Source: an uncultured Acidocella sp.
GTDB lineage: Bacteria; Pseudomonadota; Alphaproteobacteria; Acetobacterales; Acetobacteraceae
NCBI RefSeq assembly: GCF_946222605.1
Contig: NZ_CAMIIE010000018.1
Coordinates: 1 to 64,000, forward strand
Reading direction: 5' to 3'
DNA: 64,000 bases
Shown: one piece after another, positions 34,327-44,760 of the stretch
Position numbering within the stretch: position 1 is the stretch's first letter
Layout of the letters: each line of letters opens with the position of its first letter
Position numbers and translations under genes: made by a program
Notes under the pieces: generated by a model
Told to the model about the DNA's origin: nothing
The model's database searches: none
Seen by the model: only the letters and a program-made list of their open reading frames with translations

Positions 34327-34940
34327 GCGGCGCCAAAAAAATGCGCGTGGATCTGGCCCTGATCGCCGCCATGGTGCAGCCCGGCTCGCGCGTGCTCGAT
34401 GTCGGCTGCGCGGACGGCCAGCTCATCGAGCATCTGATCCGCGCCAAGCAATGCGACGCGCGCGGCATCGAGATCGACATGCAGGAGGTGCAGCGGGCCA
34501 TCTCCCATGGGCTGCCGGTGATGCAGGGCGATGCCGATACGGAGCTGGTGACCTACCCCGACCACGCCTTCGATTACGTCATCCTCTCCCGCACGCTGCA
34601 GGCGGTCGAGCAGCCGCGTGAGGTGCTGCGGCAGATGCTGCGCATCTCAACCCACGCCATCGTCTCCTTCCCGAATTTCGGCCATTGGAATCTGCGCCTG
34701 CAGCTGCTGTTTCGCGGCCGCATGCCGATGACGGCCAACTGGAACCGGATGTGGTTCGAGACGCCCAACATCCATCCCTGCACGATCCGGGATTTTTTCG
34801 CCTTGTGCGATGCGGATGGGTATGTCGTCGAGGATTGGCAGGCGGCGGATGAGGAAGGGCGCCGCACCCCGTGGCGCCGCTCGGCGCGTCTGGCCAATCT
34901 ATTCGGCGAGCAGGGGCTGTTTCTGCTGCGGAAGGCCTGA
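34323..34940 (+). CDS. metW: Methionine biosynthesis protein MetW
   Basis: A 205-residue class I SAM-dependent methyltransferase-fold protein. The SAM-binding motif is VLDVGCADGQLIEHLI, followed by ARGIEIDMQEVQRAISHGL and VILSRTLQAVEQPREVL; the C-terminal half has VSFPNFGHWNLRLQLLFRGR and TPNIHPCTIRDFF, the MetW signature. MetW works with MetX in homoserine acylation, and overlaps it by 4 bp (ATGA). It ends 12 bp before repeat copy B. Confidence 0.95.
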   Translation: MSGAKKMRVDLALIAAMVQPGSRVLDVGCADGQLIEHLIRAKQCDARGIEIDMQEVQRAISHGLPVMQGDADTELVTYPDHAFDYVILSRTLQAVEQPREVLRQMLRISTHAIVSFPNFGHWNLRLQLLFRGRMPMTANWNRMWFETPNIHPCTIRDFFALCDADGYVVEDWQAADEEGRRTPWRRSARLANLFGEQGLFLLRKA

Positions 34941-34952
34941 GGCCAGCCGCGC

Positions 34953-35057
34953 GAGAGCGATATGCGTTGAGATTGACGCGCCAGGGTCGCCCTAAACGCA
35001 TGAAATTGCTCGCCAAAACATGAGCAGAGCGAGTGGGTATAAACCTATCTCGTGCTA
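34953..35057. repeat. Dispersed double-hairpin repeat, copy B (inverted, diverged)
   Basis: This copy is inverted relative to A and C. Its left half matches the family: AGAGCGATATGCGTTGAGAT, TTGACGCGCCAGGGTCG, AAACGCATGAAATTGCTCGC. The right half is diverged but still forms a weak hairpin (AGCGAG ... CTCGTGCT). It lies between the converging ends of metW and rlpA, and its right edge GCTA gives the TAG stop of rlpA. Confidence 0.75.
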
Positions 35058-35567
35058 GCGGTTATCCACCAGCATCACCGGGGTCACGTTCACTTCGGCA
35101 ACGCCCAGATTGACCAAACCCAGCTGCGCCGCAGCACCTTCGGAAAGGTCGAGGATACGGTGGCCGTGGGGCATGCAATCATTCACCCGCACGATGATCG
35201 AGCGGTCATCCTGGCCATCATCCGCCAGTGAGACGCGCACCCGCGTCCCCACCGGAATGCTGGGGGAGGCGGCGGTCATGCCATCCTTGCGGAACACTTC
35301 GCCGGTGCAGGTCCGGCGTAGCCCCGGGCCCGGCTTGTACCAGGAGGCCGTGCCGGTCAGTTCCGGGCCGGCATCAACCAGTTGCGGCGCGCGCGGCGGT
35401 GGGGCGGGCGGCGGCTGCGCGACGCTGACCTGCGGCGCCGTGGCCGGCGGGGCCGGGGTGGCGCAGGCCGAGAGCAGCCCGGCCCCCAGGATCATGGCGC
35501 TAACAGGCGCAAGGCGCAGCCGGGCGAAACCGGATGGGGCGCGAGGCGTGGGTGCGTTCATTTCCAT
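35055..35567 (-). CDS. rlpA: RlpA-like double-psi beta-barrel lipoprotein
   Basis: A 170-residue protein with a lipoprotein signal (lipobox LLSAC, Cys35), a Pro/Ala-rich spacer and an RlpA double-psi beta-barrel (about 75-170): TGTASWYKPGPGLRRTCTGE, VGTRVRVSL, IIVRVNDCMPHGHRILDLSE and AAQLGLVNLGVAEVNV. RlpA is a septal lytic transglycosylase. The acid residues (Glu in TCTGE, Asp in VNDC) are kept, but the family TAAHxxLP reads TAASPSIP, so the usual active-site histidine is serine, and no SPOR domain follows. ATG 35567 is preferred; TTG 35585 and ATG 35561 are possible. The stop is repeat-encoded. Confidence 0.82.
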   Translation of the reverse strand: MEMNAPTPRAPSGFARLRLAPVSAMILGAGLLSACATPAPPATAPQVSVAQPPPAPPPRAPQLVDAGPELTGTASWYKPGPGLRRTCTGEVFRKDGMTAASPSIPVGTRVRVSLADDGQDDRSIIVRVNDCMPHGHRILDLSEGAAAQLGLVNLGVAEVNVTPVMLVDNR

Positions 35568-35737
35568 GCGTTTGTTGTTGGTCAAGAATGAGGCTTTTGC
35601 ATGGCGTCATCCTCTTGTCGAATCGAATTTCGTGCAGATGCCGCGGCAATCCGGCCGAATATTTTAAGGTCGAAGCGCAGGAAACTGAATTTGCAGATAA
35701 CCGTCCGGCGTAAATAAAATCCGTTCGTGTTGCCCGA

Positions 35738-36652
35738 TCAGGGGGGATCGTCGGCGACCGCCTCGGCCAGATGCAGGAAATGCCTAAGACTCGGCGTATC
35801 GTCATCCGTCCGCCAGGCCAGCCCGGTTTCCAGCACCGGCGCATCGCCTTGCAGCTTGCTATAGCGCACGCCGGTACGGGCAAGATGCCGCAGCGAGGCC
35901 GGCACCAGGGCAATGCCCAGCCCAGCCGAAACCAGGCTGATGATGGTCTGCATTTGCGTCGCGAACTGCACCACGCGCGGCTCAACGCCGTGCGCGCGAT
36001 AGAAACCGAACACCAGCTCGTAGAAGGAGGGCGCCATCGGCTGCGGGAAAATCACCAAGGGCAGGTCCAGAATATGCGCCGGCTTCAGGCCGTCCCCTTG
36101 AAGCTGCACCCGGCCGGCGGCGATCCAGTCCTCCGGCATCGCCACCAGCAAGGGCTCGCGCAGCAGCCGCCGATAGCTGAGGGACGCCGGAAGGCCGCCA
36201 TGTTGCGGGGCGATGATGATCCCGGCCTGCGCCTTGCCGTCCTGCAGCAGGGCGATCTGAACATTGCTCGTCGCCTCGGTCAGGGCGATGTCGATATCCG
36301 GGTACAGCGTCGAAAACCGCCGGACCAGCGAGGGCAGCACGGAATAATCGGCGGTTGAGACGAAACTCAAGGCCAGGTGGCCCTTGGTGCCGAGAATGAG
36401 CTGCTGCGCGATCTCCCCCAGCGCGTCGATCCCGCCGAGCGCCTGCCTTACATGCCCGAGCCAGGCGGCGCCGAAGGCGCTCAACGCCACGCTGCGCTTG
36501 GTGCGGATGAAGAGCGGCGCCCCCAGCTCACCCTCCAGGGCGCGGATGGATTGGCTGAGCGGCGGCTGGGTCATGTTCAGCATCCGCGCCGCCCGCCCGA
36601 AATGCAGCGTCTCCGCCACCGCCAGAAATTGCCGCAACTGCCGGACGTCCAT
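35738..36652 (-). CDS. LysR family regulator divergent from ilvD
   Basis: A 304-residue LysR protein: winged helix-turn-helix at residues 1-60 (MDVRQLRQFLAVAETLHFGR then MLNMTQPPLSQSIRALE), with an effector domain (about 90-295) that has the usual SFVSTADYSVLPSLVRRF and ISLVSAGLGIALVPASL. Only about 100 bp lie between it and ilvD on the other strand, with an AT-rich centre, so it probably controls ilvD, as IlvR does in other alphaproteobacteria. This is inferred from position. A gap of about 150 bp separates its stop from rlpA. Confidence 0.9.
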   Translation of the reverse strand: MDVRQLRQFLAVAETLHFGRAARMLNMTQPPLSQSIRALEGELGAPLFIRTKRSVALSAFGAAWLGHVRQALGGIDALGEIAQQLILGTKGHLALSFVSTADYSVLPSLVRRFSTLYPDIDIALTEATSNVQIALLQDGKAQAGIIIAPQHGGLPASLSYRRLLREPLLVAMPEDWIAAGRVQLQGDGLKPAHILDLPLVIFPQPMAPSFYELVFGFYRAHGVEPRVVQFATQMQTIISLVSAGLGIALVPASLRHLARTGVRYSKLQGDAPVLETGLAWRTDDDTPSLRHFLHLAEAVADDPP

Positions 36653-36753
36653 TTACTGATATGTCCTACGACCTAGTTTTGTTGAAATAATATATTTTAC
36701 CTTTGTTGGGAACGGGTCTAATGGGGCAGGAAACGCGACATCCGGAGATAAAC

Positions 36754-38598
36754 ATGCCCGCCTACCGTTCCCGCACCACCACTCATGGCCGCAACATGGC
36801 CGGCGCCCGCGGGCTCTGGCGCGCCACCGGCATGAAGGATGGGGATTTCGGCAAGCCGATCATCGCCATCGCCAACAGCTTCACCCAGTTCGTGCCCGGC
36901 CATGTGCATCTGAAGGATCTCGGCCAGCTGGTCGCCCGCGAGATCGAGGCCGCCGGCGGTGTCGCCAAGGAATTCAACACCATCGCGGTGGATGACGGCA
37001 TTGCCATGGGCCATGACGGCATGCTCTATTCGCTGCCCTCGCGCGAGCTGATCGCCGATGCGGTGGAATATATGGTCAACGCCCATTGCGCCGATGCGCT
37101 GGTCTGCATCTCCAATTGCGACAAGATCACCCCGGGCATGCTGATGGCGAGCTTGCGCCTGAACATCCCCACCATCTTCGTCTCCGGCGGGCCGATGGAG
37201 GCCGGCAAGGTCGTCGTGAAGGGCAAGGAGCGCGCGCTGGATCTGGTCGATGCGATGGTCGTTGCCGCCGATGACAATTATTCGGACGAGGAGGTGAAGA
37301 CGATCGAGCGCTCCGCCTGCCCGACCTGCGGCTCCTGCTCGGGCATGTTCACCGCCAATTCGATGAACTGCCTGACCGAGGCGCTGGGCCTGTCCCTGCC
37401 CGGCAATGGCTCGACGCTGGCCACCCATGCCGACCGTGAGAAGCTGTTCCGCGAGGCCGGGCATCTGATCGTCGATCTGGCCAAGCGCTGGTATGAGCAG
37501 GACGACGCCACCGCGCTGCCGCGCGGCATCGCCAGCTTCAAGGCCTTCGAGAACGCGATGAGCCTGGACATCGCCATGGGCGGCTCCACCAACACCGTGC
37601 TGCATCTGCTCGCCGCCGCGCAGGAGGGCGAGGTGGATTTCACCATGGCCGATATCGACCGGCTCTCCCGCCGCGTCCCCTGCCTGTGCAAGGTCGCCCC
37701 GGCGAAGAGCGACGTGCATATGGAAGATGTCCACCGCGCCGGCGGCATCATGTCCATCCTGGGCGAGCTGGAAAAAGCCGGGCTGATCGACGCCTCGCTG
37801 CCGACCGTGCATGCCAGGACCCTGGGCGAGGCGCTGAACCGCTGGGACATCACCCGCACCAATTCCGAGGAGGTGAAAAATTTCTTCAAGGCCGCGCCGG
37901 GCGGCGTGCCGACCCAGGTGGCGTTCAGCCAGTCCGCCCGTTGGGATGATCTGGACACGGATCGTCAGACCGGCGTGATCCGCAGCGCCGAACATCCTTT
38001 CTCCAAGGATGGCGGGCTGGCGGTGCTGTTCGGCAATCTGGCGCCGGAAGGCTGCATCGTGAAAACCGCCGGGGTGGATGAGAGCATCCTCACCTTCACC
38101 GGCACGGCGCGGGTGTTCGAGAGCCAGGATGCCTCGGTCTCCGCCATTCTCTCGGGCGTGGTGAAGGAAGGCGAGGTGGTGGTGATCCGTTATGAGGGCC
38201 CGAAGGGCGGCCCCGGCATGCAGGAAATGCTCTACCCGACCAGCTATCTGAAATCGAAGGGGCTGGGCAAGGCCTGCGCCCTGATCACCGATGGCCGTTT
38301 CTCCGGCGGCACCTCGGGCCTCTCCATCGGCCATGTCTCGCCGGAAGCGGCGGAAGGCGGGCTGATCGGGCTGGTGGAAACCGGCGATCGCATCCTGATC
38401 GACATTCCCAATCGCGGCATCACGCTGGACGTGCCGGATGAGGTGCTCGCCGCCCGCCGCGCCGCCCAGGATGAAAAGGGCTGGAAGCCGGCGGAGGCGC
38501 GCAAGCGTCATATCTCCCCGGCCCTGCGCGCCTATGCCGCGATGACGACGAACGCCTCCCGGGGTGCTGTCAGGGATGTCAGCCAGGTCGAACGCTAA
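36754..38598 (+). CDS. ilvD: Dihydroxy-acid dehydratase
   Basis: A 614-residue iron-sulfur dehydratase of the valine, leucine and isoleucine pathway, turning 2,3-dihydroxy-3-methyl acids into 2-oxo acids. Cluster and active-site motifs: CISNCDKITPGM with Cys122, and ACPTCGSCSGMFTANSMNC with Cys189, Cys192 and Cys195; late in the protein, ALITDGRFSGGTSGLSIGHV. These match the E. coli IlvD type. ATG 36754 follows GGAG at 36743-36746; the frame remains open upstream to 36703. A strong terminator follows. Probably regulated by the divergent LysR protein. Confidence 0.97.
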   Translation: MPAYRSRTTTHGRNMAGARGLWRATGMKDGDFGKPIIAIANSFTQFVPGHVHLKDLGQLVAREIEAAGGVAKEFNTIAVDDGIAMGHDGMLYSLPSRELIADAVEYMVNAHCADALVCISNCDKITPGMLMASLRLNIPTIFVSGGPMEAGKVVVKGKERALDLVDAMVVAADDNYSDEEVKTIERSACPTCGSCSGMFTANSMNCLTEALGLSLPGNGSTLATHADREKLFREAGHLIVDLAKRWYEQDDATALPRGIASFKAFENAMSLDIAMGGSTNTVLHLLAAAQEGEVDFTMADIDRLSRRVPCLCKVAPAKSDVHMEDVHRAGGIMSILGELEKAGLIDASLPTVHARTLGEALNRWDITRTNSEEVKNFFKAAPGGVPTQVAFSQSARWDDLDTDRQTGVIRSAEHPFSKDGGLAVLFGNLAPEGCIVKTAGVDESILTFTGTARVFESQDASVSAILSGVVKEGEVVVIRYEGPKGGPGMQEMLYPTSYLKSKGLGKACALITDGRFSGGTSGLSIGHVSPEAAEGGLIGLVETGDRILIDIPNRGITLDVPDEVLAARRAAQDEKGWKPAEARKRHISPALRAYAAMTTNASRGAVRDVSQVER

Positions 38599-38620
38599 CA
38601 ATCCTCGGCATAATGCTCTG

Positions 38621-38648
38621 AAAAAGCGCCTTTATTGGCGCTTTTTTT
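38621..38648 (+). terminator. Intrinsic terminator after ilvD
   Basis: AAAAAGCGCC (38621-38630), loop TTTATT, GGCGCTTTTT (38637-38646), ending in a seven-T tract. The flanking A and T runs make it potentially active on both strands. Confidence 0.9.
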
Positions 38649-38732
38649 GTTTTTGTCCGCGTCGGATCGTGTCAAGATAAAAATTAAATTGCGCTCATTT
38701 CCGGAAACGCCTTAACAATTTCATGGGGAACG

Positions 38733-38756
38733 AGGCTGGCACCGCGATGCCAGCCT
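38733..38756. other. Inverted repeat in the leader of the sensor kinase gene
   Basis: AGGCTGGCA, six-base loop, TGCCAGCCT: a 9-bp perfect stem 20-44 bp upstream of the kinase start region. There is no T tract after it on either strand, so a leader hairpin or protein-binding site is likelier than a terminator. Confidence 0.45.
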
Positions 38757-38776
38757 ACGTGATGGGGTGAAAAAAT

Positions 38777-41014
38777 GTGGAAATTTTCGGGGGACGCTTG
38801 AGCCGTTTGGAGCAGAGCGAAGCCTTGCGGGCCGCGCAAAGCCAGCTCGGCCCGCCTTTGGGGCCGCAGGCGGCCTGGCCATACGGGCTGCGCCTGGCCG
38901 CGCGGCAATGTTTTTCATCCCCCTTGCCGACGGCCATTTACTGGGGCCCGGCCCAGCTGATGCTGTTCAACGATAAATGGGCGGCCCTCCACAATGTTGA
39001 TCGTGACAGCCTGCAAGGCTTGCCCGCCGCCATGGTCTGGGGCGAGGGCTGGGGACGGATCCAAAGCCATGTGCTGAAGCTGGACCAGCAGGAGCATGTC
39101 GATTTCGAGCAGCTGCATGAGCTGCCGGGAGGGCAGGGGCAGAGCGCGCTGTGGCAATATCGTCTCTCCCCCCTCCATGACGAGTGCGGCGGTATGGCGG
39201 GCATCTTTGAGCAGGGCCAGGAATTCAGCGCCCAGGCCCTGGAGGATGAGCGCCACGCCCTGGATATTCTAAGCCGGATTGCCGCGGCGACGATCGTTGA
39301 GAAAAATCCCGAGACCATCGTGCAGCTGGTCACGGATGCGGGGGTGGAGCTGACGGGCGCGGCGTTTGGCGCGTTTTTCTACCATATCACCAATGAAGCC
39401 GGGGAGCGGATGATGCTCTACACCCTCTCCGGCGCGCCGCGCGAAGCCTTTTCGCATTTTCCCATGCCGCGCCGCACGGCCCTGCTGACCGCGACATTCG
39501 AGAGCACCGAGATCATCCGGATCGACGATATCGCCGCCGATCCCCGGTACGGCCATAATGCCCCGCATAGCGGCATGCCGCGCGGGCATCTGCCGGTCGC
39601 AAGCTATATGGCGGTGCCGGTCGCCTCGCGCGAAGGGGGGGCGATCGGCACGATCCTGCTCGGTCATCCGCAGCGCGCCAGGTTCAGCGCCCGGCACGAG
39701 GCGCTGACGCGCGGCCTTGCCGGCCAGGCCGCGATTGCGATCGAGAATGCCCGCCTGATCCAGCGTGTCAGTGACGCGAATGAGACGCTGGAGCAGCGCG
39801 TCGCCGAACGGACGCGGGAATTGATGGAAGCGCACGAGGCGCTGCGGCAGGCCCAGAAGATGGAAGCGGTCGGCCAGCTCACCGGCGGCATCGCGCATGA
39901 TTTCAATAATCTGCTGCAAGGCATCAGCGGCAGCCTGGAAATGCTCGAACGCCGTTTGGCGCAAGGGCGGACGAGCGGGCTGGAGCGGTTTCTGCACGGC
40001 GCGCAGGCGGCGGCGCAACGCGCGGCTTCCCTGACGCAGCGGCTGCTCGCCTTCTCGCGCCGCCAGACCTTGGATCCGCGCCCGGTTGATGTCGGCCAGC
40101 TGGTCGCGGGCCTCGCCGATCTGATCCAGCGCGCCGTCGGCCCGTCGATCCGGCTTGAGGTGCTGACCCCGGCGACCAAGCTGCGCGCCACCGTGGACAA
40201 GGCGCAGCTGGAAAGCGCCCTGCTCAACCTCGCCATCAATGGGCGCGATGCGATGCCGGATGGCGGGCGCCTGACCATCGAGGTCACCACACGTTGGCTC
40301 GATGGCAAAAATACCCGCGGCGCCGAGATCGCCTCCGGCGATTATCTGGCGATCTGCGTGTCGGATACCGGCAGCGGCATTCCGAAAGAGCTGCTCGGCC
40401 GGGTCTTCGATCCGTTTTTCACCACCAAGCCGATCGGCCAGGGCACCGGGCTGGGGCTTTCGATGGTGCATGGCTTCGTCCGCCAGTCGGGCGGGCATGT
40501 GGAAATCCACTCCACGTCAGGGCTGGGCACCATGGTGCTGCTCTACCTGCCGTGCCATCAGGGCGAGGATATCGCCGAGCCCGTCAGCACCGCGGATCCG
40601 GTGCTGGAGGCGGGGAAGGGGGCGCGTGTCCTGGTCATCGACGATGAAGCGGTGGTCCGTGCCCCGATCGTCGCGATGCTGCAGGAGGCCGGCTATAAGG
40701 TGGTCGAGGCCGAGGATGGGGCGAGCGGCCTGAACCTGTTGCGCAACACCCCGCAGCTGCAATTATTGATCACCGATGTCGGCCTGCCGGGCGGGTTGAA
40801 CGGCCGCCAGGTCGCGGATGCGGCGCGCCAGATCATGCCCGGTCTGAAAATCCTGTTCATCACCGGCTATGCCGAGCAGGCGGCGCTCGGGACAAGCGGG
40901 CTGGAAGAGGGCATGGCCCTGTTCGCAAAGCCCTTTGCCATGTCCAGCCTCGCCGCGCAGGTGGCCGACATGCTGCGCGCGCCACCAGGCGCGGCGGCCA
41001 GGATCAGCGCCTGA
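38777..41014 (+). CDS. Hybrid sensor histidine kinase (PAS-like, GAF, HisKA, HATPase, REC)
   Basis: A 745-residue soluble protein. Domains: a PAS-like segment (about 30-150, with TAIYWGPAQLMLFNDKWAAL), GAF (about 165-330), a coiled coil, HisKA with the phosphoacceptor in GGIAHDFNNLLQG (His374), an ATPase domain with NLAINGRDAMPDGG and SDTGSGIPKELLGRVFDPFF, and a receiver domain from about 620 with the phosphorylated Asp667 in LLITDVGLPGG. No membrane segment is seen. The start is uncertain: GTG 38777 overlaps an ATG at 38775 that opens an 8-codon reading frame, whose stop (TTGA) overlaps an in-frame TTG at 38798. No response regulator gene is adjacent. Confidence 0.9.
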   Translation: MEIFGGRLSRLEQSEALRAAQSQLGPPLGPQAAWPYGLRLAARQCFSSPLPTAIYWGPAQLMLFNDKWAALHNVDRDSLQGLPAAMVWGEGWGRIQSHVLKLDQQEHVDFEQLHELPGGQGQSALWQYRLSPLHDECGGMAGIFEQGQEFSAQALEDERHALDILSRIAAATIVEKNPETIVQLVTDAGVELTGAAFGAFFYHITNEAGERMMLYTLSGAPREAFSHFPMPRRTALLTATFESTEIIRIDDIAADPRYGHNAPHSGMPRGHLPVASYMAVPVASREGGAIGTILLGHPQRARFSARHEALTRGLAGQAAIAIENARLIQRVSDANETLEQRVAERTRELMEAHEALRQAQKMEAVGQLTGGIAHDFNNLLQGISGSLEMLERRLAQGRTSGLERFLHGAQAAAQRAASLTQRLLAFSRRQTLDPRPVDVGQLVAGLADLIQRAVGPSIRLEVLTPATKLRATVDKAQLESALLNLAINGRDAMPDGGRLTIEVTTRWLDGKNTRGAEIASGDYLAICVSDTGSGIPKELLGRVFDPFFTTKPIGQGTGLGLSMVHGFVRQSGGHVEIHSTSGLGTMVLLYLPCHQGEDIAEPVSTADPVLEAGKGARVLVIDDEAVVRAPIVAMLQEAGYKVVEAEDGASGLNLLRNTPQLQLLITDVGLPGGLNGRQVADAARQIMPGLKILFITGYAEQAALGTSGLEEGMALFAKPFAMSSLAAQVADMLRAPPGAAARISA

Positions 41015-41021
41015 GCGCCCC

Positions 41022-41963
41022 TCACGCGCCGTCGGCGAGGCGGTTCTGCGCCTGGGAGACGAAGCTGCCGGGCGGCACCGAGCGGGTGAGCCAGACATTG
41101 CCGCCGATCACCGAGCCCTTGCCGACCACCACGCGGCCCAGAATCGTCGCCCCGGCATAGATCACCACATCATCCTCGATCACCGGATGGCGCGGCTCGC
41201 CTTTCACCAGCGCGCCGCTCTCGTCCTCGGTAAAACTCTTCGCGCCCAGCGTGACATGCTGGTACAGCCGGACATTCTCGCCGATCACCGCCGTCTGGCC
41301 GATGACCACGCCGATGCCGTGATCGATGAAAAAATGCTGGCCGATCTGCGCCTCGGGATGGATGTCGATGGCGGTTTCGGTCTGCGAAATGCTGGCCAGC
41401 AGGCGCGGCACCAGCGGTGCCCCCAGCCGGTAGAGAGCATGGGCGAGGCGATGATGGATGACCGCGCGGATGCCCGGATAGCAGAGCAGGATCTCCGCCA
41501 GCGAGGTCGCCGCCGGATCGCCGGCATAGGCCGCCTGCAGATCCCCGACCAGCGCCGAGCGAAGGCCCGGCAATTGCGCGGCGAAGTCGCGGACAATGTC
41601 ACAGGCCGCGCACTCCGCCTCCTCGAACCGCGCCTTGTTCTCCGGCGCCAGAAACAGCAGGCCGCGCCTTACCTGCTCGGTCAGCGCCGCCAGCGTCCGG
41701 GTCAGGGTCAGGCCGACGAAGTAATCGATGGTCTCATCGGTCAGGTCCGGGCAGCCATAATGGCTCGGGAACAAGGCCGCGAACAACCCGTCGCGAATCC
41801 GGGTCAAGGCCTCGCGGGATGGCAGCTCACGCACATGGCCGCGATAGCGGATTTTATGCGTCACCTCCCGTGAATGCCGCAGCCCGGCGACGATGGCCGC
41901 GAGATTTGAAGCGTTGGTCTGCGCCGCGCTGGTGATGTTTGGCGTCTGGTCGTCGATGCCCAT
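41022..41963 (-). CDS. cysE: Serine O-acetyltransferase
   Basis: A 313-residue acetyltransferase that makes O-acetylserine, the carbon acceptor for cysteine synthesis. An N-terminal helical region (about 1-180) is followed by the left-handed beta helix with ETAIDIHPEAQIGQHFFIDH (the catalytic Asp-His), GIGVVIGQTAVIGENV, YQHVTLGAK and HPVIEDDVVIYAGATILG. This long form with the extended N-terminus is the EpsC-like type seen in several proteobacteria. ATG 41963 is chosen over an upstream in-frame codon at 41981. Divergent from cysI, and it converges with the sensor kinase with a 7-bp gap. Confidence 0.93.
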   Translation of the reverse strand: MGIDDQTPNITSAAQTNASNLAAIVAGLRHSREVTHKIRYRGHVRELPSREALTRIRDGLFAALFPSHYGCPDLTDETIDYFVGLTLTRTLAALTEQVRRGLLFLAPENKARFEEAECAACDIVRDFAAQLPGLRSALVGDLQAAYAGDPAATSLAEILLCYPGIRAVIHHRLAHALYRLGAPLVPRLLASISQTETAIDIHPEAQIGQHFFIDHGIGVVIGQTAVIGENVRLYQHVTLGAKSFTEDESGALVKGEPRHPVIEDDVVIYAGATILGRVVVGKGSVIGGNVWLTRSVPPGSFVSQAQNRLADGA

Positions 41964-42107
41964 TGGCAGGCCCCGGTGCAATTGGCTGTGGCGGGGGATG
42001 CTAGAACCCTGGCACGGGCCTGTAAACCGCGCCCGCCCGGATGCGCTGACTTCCGGCCGAATCGGGAGGATGTTTCAGCCTTCCGGCTTGCCGCAGGAGG
42101 GTTTCGC

Positions 42108-42119
42108 GGCCAATTGGCC
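42108..42119. promoter_or_regulatory. Short palindrome in the cysE-cysI divergent region
   Basis: GGCCAATTGGCC is a perfect 12-bp dyad near the middle of the 289-bp region between cysE and cysI (41964-42252). The right part of that region is AT-rich (around 42135-42185) and probably holds the cysI promoter. A regulator binding here is possible, but a dyad this short can occur by chance. Nothing else was recognised in the region. Confidence 0.25.
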
Positions 42120-42252
42120 TGTTATGGCAAATCCGTCTCTGATTTTTCATTCATTCTTGGGTGTGTTAGAAATATTTTTCTTGCGATGGGTTGCGCCGCC
42201 GTCGCGTTCGAGTGCTCTGGCGCGCAGTTGTGGATGAGAAGCGGGTTCGGAT

Positions 42253-44233
<1,981 letters not shown>

Positions 44234-44247
<14 letters not shown>

Positions 44248-44665
44248 CAGCAAGGCGGCTGCGTTCGCCGACCCGCAGGGCCTGACCCTCTATCCCGCCG
44301 CGGACCTTCCCGCCTCCTTGTCCGGGCCGTCGGGCGTCATCCTCTCGCCGGATGCGGATTTGGCGCAGCTGGCACCGCATCTGCCGTCCTTGGCCGTGGT
44401 GGCGATCAGCTTCCCGAAATTCCGGGACGGGCGCGGCTTCACCATCGCCCGGGCGCTGCGCCAGCATTACGGCTATAACGGGGATATCCGCGCCGTCGGG
44501 CATTTCCTGCCGGAACAGTTCGGCTTCCTGATTTCCTGTGGCTTCACCAGCTTCGAGACGCCGGCAACCCATGGCCCGGCGCAGTTCGCCGAAGCGCTGA
44601 AGGCGCCGCATCAGCCCGGGCAATTGCTGCGCCGGGCCCTGGGCCGCGCGCTGGAGCCGGTCTGA
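44234..44665 (+). CDS. DUF934 protein of the sulfite reductase operon
   Basis: A 143-residue protein with the DUF934 core AISFPKFRDGRGFTIARAL, YGYNGDIRAVGHFLPEQFGF and SCGFTSFETP. DUF934 proteins are encoded next to cysI in many proteobacteria and are thought to assist sulfite reduction, perhaps as an electron-transfer partner, but the reaction is not established. It overlaps the cysI 3' end by 14 bp, so the two are translated together. cysK follows after about 95 bp. Confidence 0.9.
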
Positions 44666-44760
44666 CCCATCCGCTCTTGCATGTTGGCGACTTCATCGCC
44701 AGCTTCGGCAAAACCAAAGGCCATGCAGGGCGTTGCTGGCCATAACCCGGAGACCGCCAG

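Noticed and set aside
36718..38601. A 627-codon open frame on the strand opposite ilvD
   Set aside because: Complete overlap with a clearly conserved gene; long antisense frames are common in high-GC DNA, and the translation is His/Gly/Arg-rich with no family motifs.
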